Assembly (NCBI RefSeq): GCF_001411555.2
Contig: NC_049915.1
Coordinates: 15,452,640-15,516,639, forward strand
Length of the DNA: 64,000 bases
DNA from: Juglans regia
Taxonomy: Eukaryota > Streptophyta > Magnoliopsida > Fagales > Juglandaceae
Direction: 5' to 3'
The translations under genes and the position numbers were made by a program. Position 1 is the first letter of the stretch; each line of letters opens with the position of its first letter. The notes under the pieces are model-generated. The model ran no database searches and was not told where the DNA came from. It was given only the letters and a program-made list of their open reading frames with translations. Shown here piece after piece: positions 62,401-64,000 of this stretch.

Positions 62401-64000
62401 TTTGAATGTTAGAGGGTTGAATGAGATCAATAAACGCCTCCGAATAAGATCATTGTTAAGACAATGGAATATGAACATTATTTATTTGTAGGAAACGAAG
62501 TTAAAGAATATTACAAGAAGAACTATTCGGAGTATTTGGAGCTGCCAATATGTAGGATGGACATATTTACCTTCTAAGAGCATCCTCATTGGCTTGGCCA
62601 AATGCATCTTCAAAATTTAGCCAATATCACATTTTTTTGCATTTGTCTATTCCATTTAAATTCAATTCTCACATTGGATTAGTCATTCACTCTTTATATA
62701 ATAATAAAATATTATTAAATTAATAATTTTTTATTTAATTTATTTGTATCACATTTTATAATTCTACCAATTTAATATTAATAATAATTATATTCGAATT
62801 AAATGAATATTAAAAAAAAAATCATATTTTCAAAAGTCATTTAATGCTAATAACAAAAAATATTTGATTAAACTCATCTAAAATTCTATCAAAATTTCTT
62901 AATTACAAACCAAATAGTATTTTTGCTTGGAGTAAGAAACTAATATTTTAATGTTTGCTTGGAGTGAGAAATTAATATTTTAATGTTTGGTGAATCAATT
63001 GTTGTTCTCCATCTTTGGCCAATCACTGTAGCAGAAGTCCATCTTATTTTAGATTTGACCAATCCAATGTGGGATGTTTTTGACATCAATTATGTAAATT
63101 TGAGCTAACTTTTCCATTTGGCCAAGCCAATGTGAATGCTCCAAGGGGGCTTTGGGTGGAAGTTTGGTTATGTGGGACAAGAGGGTAGTGGAGAACATTC
63201 ATGAATTTGTGGGAGATTACTCAGTGGGATGTTCCTTTAAGAATTTTGTAGATGACTTTGAATGGGCCTTTGCTAGGGTTTATGGCCCTAACCTTGATAG
63301 TGAACGACGATTGCTTTGGGATGAGCTGGCAGGCCTATATATTTGGTGGGATGTTCCGTGGTGTATTGGTGGAGATTTCAATGTGACAAGATTTCCCACT
63401 GAAAGATCAGATTTAATATTCGAACTAAAACTAATGGACTTCCCACTCATGGGGGGTGACTATATTTGGTCTAACAACCAAGCCTGATCAAGGTTGGACA
63501 AATTCCTCGTTTCTCCTTCATGGGAAATGCAATTTCTAGAGTTATCTTAGAAAAGACTTCCTCGGGTATGCCCTAATCACTTTCCCCCCATAGTGTTAGA
63601 TTGTGGAGGAATTTCAGGGGGTAGAAGACCGCTTAAATTTGATAATATGTGGTTGAAAGCGAAAGGGTTTGTGAAATTGGTTAGGCAGTGGTGGAATTCA
63701 TATCAACTAGAAGGCACCCCGAGCAAGGTCTTGGCTGGAAAATTGAAAGTTTTGAAGGTGGATTTGAAGATATGGAATGAACATGTATTTGGTGATGTAA
63801 CATTGCAAAAGAAGAATCTCCTTCAGGAATTGCAAAGCCTGGAGGGGGTGGAAGAAGACAATGAACGCAAAGGCCAAGTTGTCTCAGAGATAGAAAGGTT
63901 GATATTAATGGAGGAGATCTTGTGGAGGCAAAAGTCAAGGGCATTGTGGCTTAGGGAGGGGGATAAATGTACAAAGTTTTTTCATTGAGTTGCAAACTCA
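53446..64000 (+). CDS. Protein phosphatase 2C, exons 1-2 only (gene runs off the window)
   Basis: Exon 1 is 53446-53687 and exon 2 is 53925-54033. The join is in phase (exon 1 ends in AG, exon 2 starts G TGT GCT), giving 117 residues from [12 protein letters not shown] to AGLPREL. The N-terminus is low-complexity with a basic VKKPKT stretch. PP2C motifs appear in order: [11 protein letters not shown] (motif 1) and [19 protein letters not shown] (motif 2, with the metal-binding Asp-Gly). This N-terminus resembles Arabidopsis At1g18030-type PP2Cs, Mg/Mn-dependent Ser/Thr phosphatases. The remaining ~230 residues are not found in 54034-64000, so intron 2 is at least 9.97 kb and contains two LINEs; alternatively the gene is broken. 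The end coordinate marks the window edge, not an exon. The first in-frame ATG was chosen as start. Confidence 0.85.
54175..56900 (-). pseudogene. LINE ORF2 3' part: reverse transcriptase, zf-RVT, C-terminus
   Basis: The linker reads [17 protein letters not shown] near 56.7 kb. RT blocks follow: [56 protein letters not shown] (56043-56372), then [19 protein letters not shown] and [10 protein letters not shown] (55154-55873). The active-site second Asp of F-A-D-D is Tyr (codon at 55712-55714). The zf-RVT/C-terminal region ([12 protein letters not shown]) ends at 54175. Frame breaks fall around 55.9-56.05 and 54.5-54.8 kb. Confidence 0.8.
56905..57775 (-). mobile_element. 5'-truncated LINE nested in the larger LINE
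   Basis: The minus strand begins abruptly at [15 protein letters not shown], runs through the zf-RVT text ([43 protein letters not shown]) to [12 protein letters not shown], and ends in a tail seen as TTTTTGATAAGTAATAAG on +. It lies between GTPNFIVAG and [10 protein letters not shown] of the host LINE, which are adjacent in intact relatives except for about five residues (KLKVL in the + strand LINE at 63.7 kb). No clear duplication was found, so a small target deletion seems likely. It is about 870 bp, typical of 5'-truncated LINE insertions. Confidence 0.75.
57776..58589 (-). pseudogene. LINE ORF2 5' part: APE-type endonuclease
   Basis: [15 protein letters not shown] begins the domain. [37 protein letters not shown] and, after a frame change near 58.0 kb, [16 protein letters not shown] follow: the conserved Asn, Glu, Asp and His blocks of APE-like endonucleases. 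The 196-codon open stretch is only lightly damaged, so this LINE is not very old. Confidence 0.8.
58579..60250 (-). pseudogene. LINE ORF1-like protein
   Basis: The N-terminal part ([23 protein letters not shown]) appears in broken frames near 60.1-60.25 kb. [19 protein letters not shown] and [15 protein letters not shown] follow at 59650-59967, then a Pro/Ser/Thr-rich 342-codon frame at 58579-59607 (ending [17 protein letters not shown]). It matches in order the + strand LINE ORF1 at 60.9-62.3 kb. It binds LINE RNA in active relatives. Two frame breaks are seen. Confidence 0.7.
60508..60850 (+). other. PP2C intron 2 sequence between the two LINEs
   Basis: AT-rich sequence follows the 13-bp duplication of the first LINE. 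No PP2C exon text was found. The second LINE begins within it or just after. Confidence 0.5.
60906..62360 (+). pseudogene. LINE ORF1-like protein, + strand
   Basis: [20 protein letters not shown] and [12 protein letters not shown] (60906-61175) form the conserved N-terminus. After a break, [13 protein letters not shown] and a long Gly/Glu-rich frame (61411-62085) lead to [15 protein letters not shown] (to 62272). That last motif is shared with [17 protein letters not shown] in the minus-strand LINE. At least two frame breaks and one stop are visible. Confidence 0.7.
62380..63988 (+). pseudogene. LINE endonuclease and linker, interrupted by a MITE
   Basis: [18 protein letters not shown] starts the endonuclease at ~62383. 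After TYLPSK comes the MITE, and the frame resumes [19 protein letters not shown] (63145 on), then [21 protein letters not shown] and [11 protein letters not shown]. The linker frame 63593-63988 ([33 protein letters not shown]) is open to near the right edge. Confidence 0.8.
62578..63141. mobile_element. Tourist-like MITE, 564 bp, in the LINE endonuclease
   Basis: Inverted ends are GAGCATCCTCATTGGCTTGG and the complement of CCAAGCCAATGTGAATGCTC, continuing GCCAAATG on both sides. Flanks are TAA (62575-62577) and CAA (63142-63144), a TAA duplication with one change. Removing the element and one triplet gives CCTTCTAAGGGGGCT, the uninterrupted LINE frame PSKGA. The interior is AT-rich without genes. 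Confidence 0.8.

Larger units (their letters stand above)
60870..64000 (+). mobile_element. LINE, 5' part, running off the right edge
   Basis: The + strand carries an ORF1 (60.9-62.36 kb), then an endonuclease and linker (62.38-64.0 kb) with the same protein order as the minus-strand LINE at 54-60.5 kb. Reverse transcriptase would lie beyond the window. A MITE at 62578-63141 interrupts the endonuclease. A TAG at 62489-62491 replaces the Gln codon of the CLQETK block. The two LINEs are inverted relative to each other inside one intron. Confidence 0.8.

Overview
This is a 64-kb piece of a plant nuclear genome. It is AT-rich with intron-bearing genes, (CT)n/(GT)n microsatellites, and transposable elements nested in one another. 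The protein families (DUF599, plant-type nuclear poly(A) polymerase, plant PP2C) and a conserved plant microRNA place it in a flowering plant. One small inverted-repeat element family (GAGATGAG ends, TTGAAAAAGTTGAATTG core) recurs at least seven times. From memory this family is abundant in woody Fagales such as walnut, pecan and oak, so a tree of that order is my best guess; this is inference, not proven by the window.

Layout. 1-6.5 kb: a decayed CACTA (En/Spm) transposon on the + strand, with TNP2-type transposase, DUF4218/DUF4216 tail and a separate Ptta-like fragment, full of stops and interrupted by a MITE. 6.5-11.9 kb: noncoding and MITE-rich, including a 549-bp Tourist-like element with exact TTA duplications. 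11.9-12.2 kb: a MIR156/157-family microRNA gene with TATA box, (CT)n leader and a clear miR/miR* duplex. 12.2-15.9 kb: noncoding. 15.94-34.90 kb: a direct tandem duplication of a ~9.5-kb unit. Each unit carries one two-exon DUF599 membrane-protein gene on the - strand, whose single 6.4-kb intron holds a 4.5-kb non-coding LTR retroelement (LARD-like). 36.1-40.9 kb: a complete 12-exon nuclear poly(A) polymerase gene on the - strand, reconstructed to 761 codons. 42.2-51.8 kb: a degenerate L1-type LINE on the - strand, broken by a Tourist-like MITE, a 3.6-kb probable solo LTR with CCTCT target duplications, and a MULE-type MITE with a 9-bp duplication. 53.4 kb to the right edge: the first two exons of a PP2C phosphatase. 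Its second intron continues past the window and contains a 6.4-kb LINE (- strand, 13-bp duplication, itself holding a shorter nested LINE) and the 5' part of another LINE (+ strand) interrupted by a MITE.

How it fits together: the functional content is one miRNA gene, two DUF599 paralogues, one PAPS gene and the 5' part of one PP2C gene; almost everything else is transposon-derived. The most notable signals are (1) the tandem DUF599 duplication, whose two copies are almost identical across ~20-24.5 kb but differ by several percent at their edges, pointing to gene conversion; (2) a microsatellite-driven reading-frame difference at the two DUF599 start codons; and (3) several nested insertions whose exact removal restores the host element's reading frame. 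I did not find an unknown non-transposon system.
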